Notes: generated from the sequence alone by a model not told the origin. Counted from the stretch's first letter, positions 50,801-58,588 are shown. The stretch is DNA of 64,000 bases from Pseudooceanicola lipolyticus (GCF_002786325.1 NZ_PGTB01000001.1:186001-250000); one strand, 5' to 3'. Translations and numbers: made by a program.

Positions 50801-52736
50801 TTCCTTCACCGACGCCCAGTCTCGGGTAATCGCGGATCTCTCGAATACCAATCCCAACGGCGGCGAGGCGACGGGCGACATTTACCGCAATGTCGAGGCC
50901 CTTCTCGGCTCAAATTTCAGCGACATCTTCGGCGGCGATGCCGGCAAGAACCGGATCCTCGGATTTGCCGGCAATGATGCGATCGACGGGCGCGACGGCA
51001 AGGACACGATCCTGGGCGGTGCCGGCAATGACAGCCTGTATGGTGGCAAGGGTGATGACGCGCTCGAAGGCGGCGCCGGGCAGGACGAGCTGCATGGCGG
51101 CGAGGGCGATGACCGTCTGGACGGGAGCGCCGGGATCGACCAGCTTTTTGGCGGGACCGGGAACGACACGCTCTTCTACACCGTTGGTGACACGATCGAC
51201 GGCCAGGCCGGGAATGACCAGCTGGTATTCTCTGGTTCCGGAGTCAACGTCGATCTCACGCAGAAGACGGCCGGGACCATTCGATCTGTCGAGTCGATCC
51301 TGGGCACCGCTGGCAATGATGAGATCACCGATGATGATGCGGCGCGCACGATCCAGGGCGCGAACGGCAATGACACGCTTGATGGCCAGGGCGGTGACGA
51401 CATCCTGCTGGGCGGCAAGGGGAAGGACAGGCTGATCGGCGGTGCTGGCAACGACGAGATCTCCGGCGACGCGGGCAAGGACCGGATCGCGGCAGGGCTG
51501 GGGAATGACATCATCACCCTGGGCCTGGATGGCGACCGGATCGATGGCGGCGACGGGATCGATACGCTGGATGCCAGCGGCGTGTCCGCGAAAACCTATA
51601 TCGATCTCAAGGAACAGGCTGCCGGTGTCGACGGCAAGCGGAGTTCCGAGAGCGTCAGTGCGATCGAGAATGTCATCGGTTCGGATCAGGCTGACCGGAT
51701 TTTTGGCAGCGACGGAGCCAACCGGATCGAGGGTGGGGCGGGCAACGATATCATTCACGGCCTCGGCGGCGACGATGTGATCGATGGCGGCACCGGACGG
51801 GACGAGTTGATCGGTGGCAAGGGGGATGACACCGTCCTGATCCGAGGCGACGAGAAAAGCGCGGATGGCGACAAGGGCACCGATACCTTGAGCGGTGCCA
51901 AGGCGGAAAGAGCGCTGAAGATCGACCACGAAAACGGCATCTATCGCGGCGATGATACGGTCAAAATGACAGGTTTCGAGCGGTTCGTCGGCAGCCGGTT
52001 TGATGACACGATAACCGGCAAGCAAGAATTCGACGATCACATCGCCGGGGGCCGCGGTGCCGACAAGATCGATGGCCTGAGCGGCCTCGACACCGCCGAT
52101 TATTCGGCGTCCTCCAAAGGCGTCGATGTCGATCTGGGACGGAAAACCCAAAAGGGCGGTGATGCCGCGGGCGACAGGCTTACCTCGATCGAGAACCTCG
52201 TTGGCTCGGCCGGGAATGACACGCTCTCCGGCGGATCGGACAATACTGCCAATATGATCGATGGCGGCGCCGGAAACGACCGGATCTCTGGCGGCAAGGG
52301 CGACGACACCTTGTCAGGCGGGCTTGGCAAGGACCGGCTCGACGGCCGCGCCTCCGGCGACGACCGCATGAACGGAGGTGACGGTGCCGACGTTCTGCTG
52401 GCGAAAGATGGGCTTGACCGGATGTTCGGCGACGGTGGGAACGATACGCTGATCTTCGGCGCAGGCGACGGCGACGCGGCCGATATCGGCACCGGCGGTG
52501 CCGGCTCGGACACCTTCGTGATCCGCAAGGGGTCGGATGCCGAAATCACTGATTTCACCGAGGTTGACCGCCTCGATTTGTCCGATTTTGGTTTTGCCAG
52601 CACCGAGGGCGTACGGGCCCTCACCATCGACACGCCTTTCGGGCTGTTCATCAACCTGCTCGAGTTCGACACGCAAGTGGTTTATCTCCGCGGCTATGAC
52701 CTCGAGAGTTTAACCGACGCGACGCTGATACTCTAA
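47805..52736 (+). CDS. Multidomain RTX secreted protein with ELW-TDGT, cadherin-like and RTX repeats
   Basis: 1,643 residues; ATG at 47805 after GGAGGGGG, no signal peptide. Residues 1 to about 430: eight degenerate copies of G.ELW.TDGT..GT.L..DI..G, probably a beta-propeller-like fold. About 438-920: five cadherin-like modules of about 95 residues (DAGGRFRI..G.I.VDG.LDFE....H.VTVR..D..G). About 924-1560: RTX nonapeptides with VDL strands. The C-terminus (DAEITDFTEVDRLDLSDFG then YLRGYDLESLTDATLIL) fits type I secretion. The cadherin plus RTX plan is common in large biofilm or adhesion proteins. Divergent from the giant RTX gene, and both may use one exporter outside the window. Confidence 0.92.
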   Translation: MTFRLFFSADTGSDGFEPYISDGTALGTFQVVDLNPGAGDGIFQFLPGPDGPAPFMVFYGTDGSDGGEPYVSDGTAQGTFRLADINPGAGDSEAWIRNFFYDDGRVYFAARDANAGSGRGLELYVTDGTSLGTRRLTDLNTGPGDASPSVIGAIDGKILFDASDGTNTNLYAYDPATDAVTTLDTGLASQGRRGIEFNGAFLFAANDGVDGSELWTTDGTAAGTQLLKDINTSGGSFPSAFVEFNGEVYFVADDGTTGQELWKTDGTTGGTVLVSDIFAGAGSSNISSMRVIGDNILFAARDSLGNSELWKVASNGTVSLVKDIRAGGSSSPSGMTEIGATGTAVFSATDDTNGQELWITDGTTAGTQLLKDINPGGTGGSVFNFHKVNDLVFFTANDGTNGRELWVTDGTEAGTEMVEDLTPGAAGTNFDVFAIQDINGAPGTPTLDANTISETAEVDTVVGTVSAVDPDNDSLSFTLTEDAGGRFRIGSNGKIRVDGALDFETNQTHQVTVRATDPDGLFSERTFTLQVLDENEEPVIGALSNASVAERSAKGTDVGTVAVTDPQGDDLTYELTDDAGGRFRITQTGVIKVDGALDFEANASHDVTVRVTDTDGFIDTETFTISVTDVAEDPVIGTLSNKTVDEGAANGTDVGTVSATDPQDEDLTFALTDDAGGRFRINQNGVIKVDGTLDHETDASHNVTVRVTDEEGNTDSKSFSITVGDVDEDPEFNLLFSASVKEDIPVGSVVGTVGAVDPEGGAITYALTDDAGGRFRISATGVVRVKDMLDFETNRNHTITIEARDTAGNRDTTSTTIAVLDVDDLPVLDAVSVFVTPENMPAGAVVATLQASDPQGETVTFTLANNTSRFAINQSGEIRLVGSLDYETDSSHRIRVQLTDPTGNKVTESITIPVSDAAEPTEGHDVLAGTFLGDRIDALGGNDVVRGFAANDVLIGNKGDDQLFGQAGNDSLEGGKGNDLLVGGIGADEIDGGAGNDTVSFTDAQSRVIADLSNTNPNGGEATGDIYRNVEALLGSNFSDIFGGDAGKNRILGFAGNDAIDGRDGKDTILGGAGNDSLYGGKGDDALEGGAGQDELHGGEGDDRLDGSAGIDQLFGGTGNDTLFYTVGDTIDGQAGNDQLVFSGSGVNVDLTQKTAGTIRSVESILGTAGNDEITDDDAARTIQGANGNDTLDGQGGDDILLGGKGKDRLIGGAGNDEISGDAGKDRIAAGLGNDIITLGLDGDRIDGGDGIDTLDASGVSAKTYIDLKEQAAGVDGKRSSESVSAIENVIGSDQADRIFGSDGANRIEGGAGNDIIHGLGGDDVIDGGTGRDELIGGKGDDTVLIRGDEKSADGDKGTDTLSGAKAERALKIDHENGIYRGDDTVKMTGFERFVGSRFDDTITGKQEFDDHIAGGRGADKIDGLSGLDTADYSASSKGVDVDLGRKTQKGGDAAGDRLTSIENLVGSAGNDTLSGGSDNTANMIDGGAGNDRISGGKGDDTLSGGLGKDRLDGRASGDDRMNGGDGADVLLAKDGLDRMFGDGGNDTLIFGAGDGDAADIGTGGAGSDTFVIRKGSDAEITDFTEVDRLDLSDFGFASTEGVRALTIDTPFGLFINLLEFDTQVVYLRGYDLESLTDATLIL
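47870..49080 (+). repeat. Eight ELW/TDGT repeats
   Basis: Copies include GFEPYISDGTALGTFQVVDL, GGEPYVSDGTAQGTFRLADI, GLELYVTDGTSLGTRRLTDL, GSELWTTDGTAAGTQLLKDI, GQELWKTDGTTGGTVLVSDI, NSELWKVASNGTVSLVKDI, GQELWITDGTTAGTQLLKDI and GRELWVTDGTEAGTEMVEDL. The spacing of about 45-50 residues fits one propeller blade each; the blade count is inference. Confidence 0.8.
49120..50575 (+). repeat. Five cadherin-like modules
   Basis: Five tandem units of about 285 bp. The first four keep DAGGRFRI (FTLTEDAGGRFRIGSNGKIR and three others) and D..DFE...H..T......D, with Ca-binding-type acidic turns (AVDPDNDSL, VTDPQGDDL, ATDPQDEDL, AVDPEGGA). The fifth (NTSRFAINQSGEIR) is diverged and lacks DAGG. Confidence 0.8.
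50576..52490 (+). repeat. RTX nonapeptide array of the second protein
   Basis: Runs such as GNKGDDQLFGQAGNDSLEGG and GGAGNDEISGDAGKDRIAAG with interspersed VDL-type strands (VIADLSNTNPNGGEATGD, VNVDLTQKTAG, VDVDLGRKTQKGGDAAGD). Same repeat plan as the giant neighbour, suggesting shared ancestry and export. Confidence 0.85.
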
Positions 52737-53068
52737 GCCGGGCCAAATATCTGCGTTCAGGGCGAATTATGCTCCGCTCTTCGAGCGTCTGCCCGACCAT
52801 ACCGGCACGCGCGGGGAAGGGCGGTCTCAAAGCTTTCCCCTGACCAAGCCAGCTCACTTTCGCTGCGGCACGCGCGGGCAGCGATGTCGGCCACGCGACA
52901 AGAACTTTGCCGCTTCTCCTGGTCAGGCGACAGTGAATGCGGCAGAGCCGCGTCAGCGAAGCGCAGTCCTTTGGCATCCGGAAGGAACAGCAGGCGGGCA
53001 CTGGCGCCAAGATTCTGTGCCGCTGGCGTGGCCCAAGCGTTGGCACCCCCACCCTGCGCTACGATATC
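52737..53068. other. Intergenic region between the RTX gene and the cyclase gene
   Basis: About 330 bp between convergent stops. A short CGCTC/GAGCG stem (52777-52789) follows the RTX gene without a T-run. Several overlapping frames are open but none has family resemblance or a good ribosome site. Nothing further is seen. Confidence 0.6.
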
Positions 53069-54280
53069 TCAAGCCGTATACAGGTCCATCGTGCCTATGT
53101 TCTTTGCGCGGACCACGAACCGCTTGCCGAACCTGCGCGTTTCAAGCGCGTCCAACTCGCGCCGGAATTCCGGGCTGATCCGGATGTCACCCAATGGCGG
53201 CTGGCCATCAATCACGTCGTCAGAATGGGCCTGTTCCAGGCGCGCTGCCTTGTTCACCTCAGGCCCGATCAACGTAAACTGGTGCCGCGTGGCCGAGCCG
53301 AAATCACCGCTGATGACCGGCCCGATATGCAACCCGATGCGCAGAGCCAACTGCACGTTCCCTACCGATATGTTGGCGACGTTTTCAGCGGCTTGTTCAG
53401 CCGCTCGGGCGGCAGCGGCGCACACCTTCCGCGTATCCTCGCCCGGGTTCGAGAGAACCCAGAAGGCCATGAGACCATCTCCGATGAATTTGTCGATATG
53501 GCCTCCGCAATCGAGAATTGGTTCGGTTTGCGCATTGAAGAAACGTTGAACGATATCTGCAATGCGTTCTGGTGGGGATTTCAGAATGTATTTGCTGAAG
53601 TTTACGACATCGGAAAACCAGATGACCGTTCGCTCGACCAGGTAATCGGCCTGATGGTCGCCTCCTGATTGCAGACGCCGGCTCAGCGCATATTGGCTGG
53701 TATAGGCGTGCAGGATCCGGGTGTCATCCGCCAGTTGCCGCCCGAGTGTCGCGGTTTTGCGAGAGGCGTTGCGAAGCTTGATCGAGATGATCTTGGCGAT
53801 ATTCCGCCAGATCACACCAGCCTCCGGGTGCGCTTCGAGTCTGGCCTTGTCGATAACCAGAACCTCGACATTGCTTTCGGCGGCGACGAGGCCATAGACC
53901 CGCTGATAGCCGTTGCCGACGAGGTGTTGTTCTCCGACGACCTCGTTGCGGCGTCGTACAAACAGCGTCTGATCCTGCAGCTTTACCGCGATGGCACCGC
54001 TGACGATAACCCAGAGGCAATCCGCCGGATCGCCGGGCCGGCAAATCGTTTCGCCTTCTACGTACCGGTATGGTCGCGGGTCCAGGAGGCTCGCATCTTG
54101 GACGTCATCGACCAGACCGCTCAGCTGAAGGGCCTCTTCATAGTCGGCCTGGAGAGGTGCAGTACTTGCAAGAGATGGCGCCTTTTTCACGCTTCCCCCA
54201 AATGCAAATCGGACAGAAGTCGGGCATGCAGGGCTCAATTTATCACAGCTTTGCGGTCCGGTTGCATTGATCTGGATCAT
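53069..54280 (-). CDS. Cyclic nucleotide-binding domain / class III adenylate-guanylate cyclase
   Basis: About 403 residues from ATG at 54280. Residues about 58-165 are a Crp/CNB-like domain (YRYVEGETICRPGDPADCLWVIVSGAIAVKL). About 217-396 are a class III cyclase: first metal Asp224 in VIWFSDVVNFSKYI, second Asp268 in GHIDKFIGDGLMAFW, and the transition-state Asn/Arg in FTLIGPEVNKAARLE. The start is uncertain. A GTG at 54301 gives seven more residues. A GTG at 54190 with GGGGGA upstream removes about 30 residues that look non-globular and overlap an FNR-type box. The CNB domain likely senses a ligand that tunes cyclic-nucleotide synthesis. Confidence 0.85.
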   Translation of the reverse strand: MIQINATGPQSCDKLSPACPTSVRFAFGGSVKKAPSLASTAPLQADYEEALQLSGLVDDVQDASLLDPRPYRYVEGETICRPGDPADCLWVIVSGAIAVKLQDQTLFVRRRNEVVGEQHLVGNGYQRVYGLVAAESNVEVLVIDKARLEAHPEAGVIWRNIAKIISIKLRNASRKTATLGRQLADDTRILHAYTSQYALSRRLQSGGDHQADYLVERTVIWFSDVVNFSKYILKSPPERIADIVQRFFNAQTEPILDCGGHIDKFIGDGLMAFWVLSNPGEDTRKVCAAAARAAEQAAENVANISVGNVQLALRIGLHIGPVISGDFGSATRHQFTLIGPEVNKAARLEQAHSDDVIDGQPPLGDIRISPEFRRELDALETRRFGKRFVVRAKNIGTMDLYTA

Positions 54281-54315
54281 GGAGCGCCGTTCGATGCGCA
54301 CCTAGCCTGGGACGC
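54267..54315 (+). promoter_or_regulatory. FNR/Dnr-type box and predicted class II promoter of the cytochrome c gene
   Basis: TTGATCTGGATCAT (54267-54280) matches the FNR consensus TTGATNNNNATCAA with one mismatch at the last base. If its centre (54273.5) is at -41.5, the start site is 54315 and the -10 hexamer falls exactly on TAGCCT (54303-54308), of the TAnnnT form. The cytochrome ATG is at 54370. A GATAAA hexamer (54244-54239) is also correctly placed for the opposite strand, toward the cyclase. Confidence 0.55.
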
Positions 54316-54369
54316 GGCGCCTTGCCGCGGATGAGCAGCCGGGTCAGGCAACGGTAGAGGAGCCTTTCG

Positions 54370-54873
54370 ATGACATGTCGCAGACCAGAAGCCGCTGAGC
54401 CGTTGCCGCGCTCCGGGGGCAGGGCAGCTTGGCAACGGGCCGACGCCGGCCAATCTAACCCGGCCGGGACCCAGGCCCGGCGTTTTGTAGCCACCCTGGC
54501 GGTACTCGCCCTCATATCCGCCTGCAGCCTTGAAGACACGATGCCGGCGCCGGCGGAAGGCGAACGCTACTTTGCGCAGAACTGTACCGCGTGCCATGGG
54601 CCATCCGGGGCAGGGGGCGGCACGATCGGCCTGCGCTCGGCCCCGGATCTCACAGGCATTTCCACCCGCGCTGGCGGCAATTTTCCACGGGCGCAGGTGT
54701 TGTCTCAGATCGATGGCTATAGCCGCGGCAAATCACCTGCCCACGTGATGCCGGAATTCGGAAGCTTGCTGAAAGGGGAGTTGGTGCCGGTTGAGGTTGA
54801 CGGTGTGCTGACCCCCACGCCGCGCCCTCTGGCGGCACTGTTGGCCTATCTGGAGGCGATCCAGGTCGAGTGA
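54370..54873 (+). CDS. c-type cytochrome, predicted lipoprotein
   Basis: 167 residues. A 38-residue basic N-terminus precedes a membrane segment FVATLAVLALISAC with a lipobox Cys52. The single haem motif is NCTACHG (Cys72, Cys75, His76), and Met127 in HVMPEFG is the likely distal ligand. The C-terminal LAALLAYLEAIQ is a typical terminal helix. A periplasmic, lipid-anchored electron carrier. The unusually long n-region may mean the true start is internal, but no better codon is obvious. An FNR-type box lies upstream, consistent with low-oxygen expression. Confidence 0.85.
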   Translation: MTCRRPEAAEPLPRSGGRAAWQRADAGQSNPAGTQARRFVATLAVLALISACSLEDTMPAPAEGERYFAQNCTACHGPSGAGGGTIGLRSAPDLTGISTRAGGNFPRAQVLSQIDGYSRGKSPAHVMPEFGSLLKGELVPVEVDGVLTPTPRPLAALLAYLEAIQVE

Positions 54874-54962
54874 GCTGACATCGGTTGGTGGCACGGCGCG
54901 GTGGCCAGACTGCCACTCTTGCAGAGGGGTGCAGCGATGCCCTGTCCAGCCAGGATTGAGCC

Positions 54963-55688
54963 ATGACACAACCCGGCGCACTTGAACACGGACACAGCCC
55001 GGAAGAGGTGCACAAACGCCTGCGCGAGGCGGGAGGTTCCGCGCATCTCAAGGACTTCGTCTATGGCTCGATCGATGGCACGGTCACAACCTTCGCCATC
55101 GTTGCCGGGGTCGAGGGCGCCGGGCTCCCCTATTCCGTCATCGTGGCCCTGGGCCTCGCCAACGTCTTTGCGGATGGCTTTTCCATGGCCGCCGGCAACT
55201 ATACCGGCACCAAGGCCGAACTCGACAATCGGCGTCGGCTTGCCGAAGTGGAAAGCCGGCATATCCGCCTGGTGCCGGAAGGCGAACGCGAGGAATTGCG
55301 CCAGATCCTTGAACGCATCGGGTTGCACGGCCCGGTGCTGGGCGATGCCGTCAGGATGATTGCGGCGAACAAGGGCAAATGGGTGCGGCTGATGCTGACC
55401 GAGGAATATGGGCTGCCGGCCGCCCGCCCGCGTCCGATGCGGTCTGCGCTGGCGACCTTTGCCGCCTTTGTCGCCGCCGGGGTCTTTCCGTTGATGCCTT
55501 ATATTCTGAGCCTTTCGGCGGCCTTCGCGGCGTCGATCGGGACCACGGCACTTGTCTTTGCGGTGATCGGCGCGTGCAAAAGCCGGTGGGCGCAGGTGCC
55601 GATGTGGAAATCCGCGCTCGAGACACTGGTGATCGGGGGCAGCGCGGCGGCGATTGCCTATGGGGTCGGCGCCATGTTCCACCCCTAG
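54963..55688 (+). CDS. VIT1/CCC1-family iron/manganese transporter
   Basis: 241 residues, five predicted membrane helices. The N-terminal FVYGSIDGTVTTFAIVAGVEGAG and GLANVFADGFSMAAGNY are the VIT family core, with the Asp and Met residues that line the metal path in plant VIT1. The cytoplasmic metal-binding helices follow (ESRHIRLVPEGEREELRQILE). C-terminal helices FAAFVAAGVFPLMPYIL and TTALVFAVIGACKSRW complete it. Likely moves Fe2+ or Mn2+ out of the cytoplasm. It is 89 bp downstream of the cytochrome gene and may be co-transcribed. Confidence 0.9.
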   Translation: MTQPGALEHGHSPEEVHKRLREAGGSAHLKDFVYGSIDGTVTTFAIVAGVEGAGLPYSVIVALGLANVFADGFSMAAGNYTGTKAELDNRRRLAEVESRHIRLVPEGEREELRQILERIGLHGPVLGDAVRMIAANKGKWVRLMLTEEYGLPAARPRPMRSALATFAAFVAAGVFPLMPYILSLSAAFAASIGTTALVFAVIGACKSRWAQVPMWKSALETLVIGGSAAAIAYGVGAMFHP

Positions 55689-55767
55689 CGCGCCTGGTGC
55701 GCATTCCCTGCATCACCAACACTTGTTTGAACGGTGGCAGACGGCGCCGTTTCGCGCTTGCAACCGC

Positions 55768-57009
55768 TTAGAGAAAGCTGGTGCCCCATAGCAGCACGCT
55801 GGTTAAAACGCCAAGAACCGGTACCAGCCGGGGCACGCGGAAAAAATCGCCGCCCGGATCACCGGCCTGTTTCAACCGCAGCAGCGCCGCGTTCACCAGC
55901 ACGAAGACAAACAGCACGATCTGCGCAGTGCGTTCGGCCAGCGCTTCGATGGGCAGCGCCAAGGCCAGCAGCACGGTGATCAGGCATACCGCAACCGTGG
56001 CGACCGCCGGGGTCTGGGTTCTGCGGGAGACCATCGCCAGGACCGCCGGAAGATGCTGGCGGTCGGCCAGACCGTACAGCACGCGCGAGGCCATGATCAT
56101 CTGGATCAGCACGCCGTTGACGGTGGCCACGATCGCGACGACGGCAAAGACCTGTTGCATCCTGCCGCTGGCGCTGTCGAAGACCAGCAGCAGCGGCGCG
56201 GAAGAGGTGGCCAGGGTTTCGATCGGAACCGCGACCAGCACCGCGGCGGTGGTGGCGACATAGAGGATCGCGGCCAGCGCCAGGGTCCACAGGATCGCGC
56301 GCGGCAGGGTGTGAGCCGGATCCTTCACCTCTTCGGCGACATTGGCCATATCCTCGAAACCGACAAAGGCGAAGAAGGCCAGCAGCGAAGCGGCGCCGAT
56401 CCCGATCCAATGCGGGCCCTGCAGCGGCGGCAGCATCTCGGCCAGCTCAAATCCCTGTGGCGGGGCCACGAAGAAGCCCCAGAGGATCACCAGGATCAGG
56501 CCCGAGATCTCGATCACGGTGATGATCGCCGCCACCGTGACCGACTGGGCGATGCCCCAGAGCGCGATCAGCCCCATGATGCCGACAACCAGCACCGTGA
56601 GGACCTCCTGCGGCACCAGGGTGAGATCATGCAGATAGCCGGCGGCCCCGATCGCAACCGCCGCGGCCGACACCATGCCCGACAGCGCCACGGCCAGGCC
56701 CACCAGCGTGGCCAGCCATCCCGCCCCGAACCCGGCTTCGACATAGGCGGCCTCGCCGGCGCTGACCGGATGGCGCGTGGAAAGCTCGGCATAGGAAAAC
56801 GCCGTGAAGGCCACGACAACGGCGGCAAGAAGGAATGAGACCGGGGCAAAGGGCCCGGCCTGGGCCGCCGTCGCGCCGACCAGCACATAGATGCCGGCCC
56901 CAACCGTCACCCCCAACCCGTAGAGCGTCAAAAGCGGTGTGTTCAGCGCCCGGCGCAGACGTTCGGGGCGCGGCGCGAGCTGGTCGGTCGTGAGTTGGCC
57001 TGTCTGCAT
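55768..57009 (-). CDS. APC-family amino acid permease
   Basis: 413 residues with about 12 membrane segments. The N-terminal TLYGLGVTVGAGIYVLVGATA is the APC substrate-binding helix-1 motif, followed by SYAELSTRHPVSAGEAAYVE. GFEDMANVAEEVKDPAHTLPRAI is the helix-6/8 signature of the cationic amino acid transporter (CAT/YfnA) branch. Its upstream region carries an FNR-type box. Substrate not determined. Confidence 0.9.
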   Translation of the reverse strand: MQTGQLTTDQLAPRPERLRRALNTPLLTLYGLGVTVGAGIYVLVGATAAQAGPFAPVSFLLAAVVVAFTAFSYAELSTRHPVSAGEAAYVEAGFGAGWLATLVGLAVALSGMVSAAAVAIGAAGYLHDLTLVPQEVLTVLVVGIMGLIALWGIAQSVTVAAIITVIEISGLILVILWGFFVAPPQGFELAEMLPPLQGPHWIGIGAASLLAFFAFVGFEDMANVAEEVKDPAHTLPRAILWTLALAAILYVATTAAVLVAVPIETLATSSAPLLLVFDSASGRMQQVFAVVAIVATVNGVLIQMIMASRVLYGLADRQHLPAVLAMVSRRTQTPAVATVAVCLITVLLALALPIEALAERTAQIVLFVFVLVNAALLRLKQAGDPGGDFFRVPRLVPVLGVLTSVLLWGTSFL

Positions 57010-57043
57010 TGGATCTCATGCTCCGCGCGGTTCCGTCCTCGAC

Positions 57044-57092
57044 GCTTTACAGTCTAGAACGGGATGCGACGGTTGCAGATGACCTGGATCAA
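57044..57092 (-). promoter_or_regulatory. FNR-type box and predicted class II promoter of the APC permease
   Basis: On the - strand TTGATCCAGGTCAT (57092-57079) has one mismatch to TTGAYNNNNRTCAA. Placing its centre (57085.5) at -41.5 gives a start site at 57044 and a -10 hexamer TAGACT (57056-57051), four of six bases of TATAAT. The permease ATG is 35 nt downstream. Confidence 0.55.
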
Positions 57093-57133
57093 ACGCCTGG
57101 CATAGGCTGTCACAGCCGGAACCTCCCGGCGCC

Positions 57134-57182
57134 TTGATCCCCATCAAGGCTCGGTCCTCGAAAATGTGCTATTTTCGGCGGC
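57134..57182 (+). promoter_or_regulatory. FNR box and predicted class II promoter of the NTF2-like gene
   Basis: TTGATCCCCATCAA (57134-57147) is a perfect FNR consensus. The extended -10 TGCTATTTT (hexamer 57170-57175) puts the start site at 57182 and the box centre exactly at -41.5, the class II activation position. A 7-bp dyad CGAAAAT/ATTTTCG (57159-57165, 57171-57177) overlaps the -10. The predicted leader is 19 nt and contains AGGAAGAGGAGAGG. Confidence 0.75.
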
Positions 57183-57200
57183 AGGAAGAGGAGAGGTCAG

Positions 57201-57578
57201 ATGGAAGAACTCGTCAAGATCGGCCGGGCCTTCGTTGAGGCGATGCAGAACCGTCGCGGGATTGCACATGTCGACGAACTTTATGCCGAAGCCGCCGAGT
57301 CGGTCGAAGCGGTTGTGCCACCCGGGCGGGACGTGCGCGTTGCCAAGGGCCGCGACGCGATCAGGGCCAAGCGCGAAGACTGGGTGGCCACCCATGACAT
57401 CCACAAGCTGGTGGCCGACGGGCCCTATGTGCATCCGCCCAACCGGTTCGCCGTGCGCCTCGAAGCCGAGGTGACCCAGAATGCGTCCGGCCGCAAACTG
57501 CACCTGCGCGAAATCGCGATTTACTCGGTCCAGGACGGTAAAATCGTGCGCGAGGAATTCTTCATGTTGCCGAGCTAG
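57201..57578 (+). CDS. Nuclear transport factor 2-like (SnoaL-type) protein
   Basis: 125 residues in the NTF2/SnoaL-like alpha+beta cone fold: an N-terminal helix (MEELVKIGRAFVEAMQNRRG), LYAEAAESVEAVVPPG, and the C-terminal strand pair (LHLREIAIYSVQDGKIVREEFFM) typical of the family. No catalytic residues can be assigned. Strong ribosome site and a perfect FNR box upstream imply expression under oxygen limitation. Confidence 0.8.
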   Translation: MEELVKIGRAFVEAMQNRRGIAHVDELYAEAAESVEAVVPPGRDVRVAKGRDAIRAKREDWVATHDIHKLVADGPYVHPPNRFAVRLEAEVTQNASGRKLHLREIAIYSVQDGKIVREEFFMLPS

Positions 57579-57847
57579 GTGTTCAGTCCCGGCACGAAAG
57601 CGGCTCGCGACAATGTCGGCGCAGCGCCCGCAGGATACCCTTGTGCGGAAAGCGGTGCGGCTTGAACAAATTGCGTCGGGCCGTCGCTCACTCCTCGGCT
57701 TGGGGCAACGAGGCCTGTAACATCCCAACGCTTGATGCACCGGACCCCGACGGACAAGGCGCACGGCAAGGCAGGGGGCTGACCGGCGCGCAAGACCGCC
57801 GGCAAACACACCCTGTGACACGCGGCCCGCGATGAAAAAGCGTCGTC

Positions 57848-58588
57848 CTAGAGCCGGAGACTGCGGGCCAGCACGAAGGCATCCTCGGCGAGCATTTTCA
57901 CGTGGTCCTTCATCGCCCGTGCGGCGGCATCCGCATCGCCCTCCAACAGTGCTTCGGCCAGCAGTTCATGCTCTTGCTCGGCGGTCTGCTTGCGTTCCGC
58001 GCGGAAGGTGATGAAGCGCCGGTAGGGGGCCAGGCGTTTGTTCAGAAGGATGATCTGATCGCGCAGCGCGCGGTTCTCGGCGGCGATGTGGATCGCCTCG
58101 TGAAAGGCATCGTTGCACTCGATGTAGGCATCGGCATCATCGTGGCGCCCCGCCTCGCGGCACGCATCGTGGGTCTGCTGGATGCGCCTGCGGTCATGCT
58201 CGCTCATGCGCTCGCAGGCCAGCCGCGCGGCTACCGCTTCCATCTCGCCGACAAGTTCAAACAGGTCGAAGATCTCGCTCACGGTCGGCCGTGCGACGAT
58301 GGCGCCGAGTCTAGGCTCGATGGTGACGAGACCGCTCGCACCCAGCAGGCGCAGCGCCTCGCGCACCGGGGTGCGGGACACCTCGAAACGCTTACCCAGC
58401 ATCTGCTCGTCAAGCCGCTGGCCTGGGGCAAGTTCGCCTTGAACGATCTCGTCCTCAAGCGCGGCGGCAATTTCCTCGGCGCGGGTTGCAGGCCGTTGGG
58501 GCGCGGCGGGGACGGGCACGACGTTGGCCGCGGAGGGCTCCACCGCGCTTTCAACAGAATCGTCTTTCTCACGTAGTTGCTCTACCAA
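57848..58588 (-). CDS. GntR-family transcriptional regulator, FadR/FCD subfamily
   Basis: About 246-258 residues. No ATG is available near the 5' end. TTG at 58588 follows AGGAGG closely; TTG at 58624 with AGGAAGAG is the alternative. The winged helix is QMLGKRFEVSRTPVREALRLL with GASGLVTIEPRLGAIV. The FCD effector domain carries the metal-ligand pattern ECNDAFHEAIHIAAENRAL and HELLAEALLEGDADAAARAMKDHV. Divergent from the SDR/ALDH/NMT1 operon and probably its repressor. Confidence 0.88.
   Translation of the reverse strand: MVEQLREKDDSVESAVEPSAANVVPVPAAPQRPATRAEEIAAALEDEIVQGELAPGQRLDEQMLGKRFEVSRTPVREALRLLGASGLVTIEPRLGAIVARPTVSEIFDLFELVGEMEAVAARLACERMSEHDRRRIQQTHDACREAGRHDDADAYIECNDAFHEAIHIAAENRALRDQIILLNKRLAPYRRFITFRAERKQTAEQEHELLAEALLEGDADAAARAMKDHVKMLAEDAFVLARSLRL

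Noticed and set aside
52651-53052. 133-codon - strand frame in the gap after the second RTX gene
   Set aside because: Begins within the gap and runs antisense into the RTX 3' end, with no ribosome site or recognisable domain.
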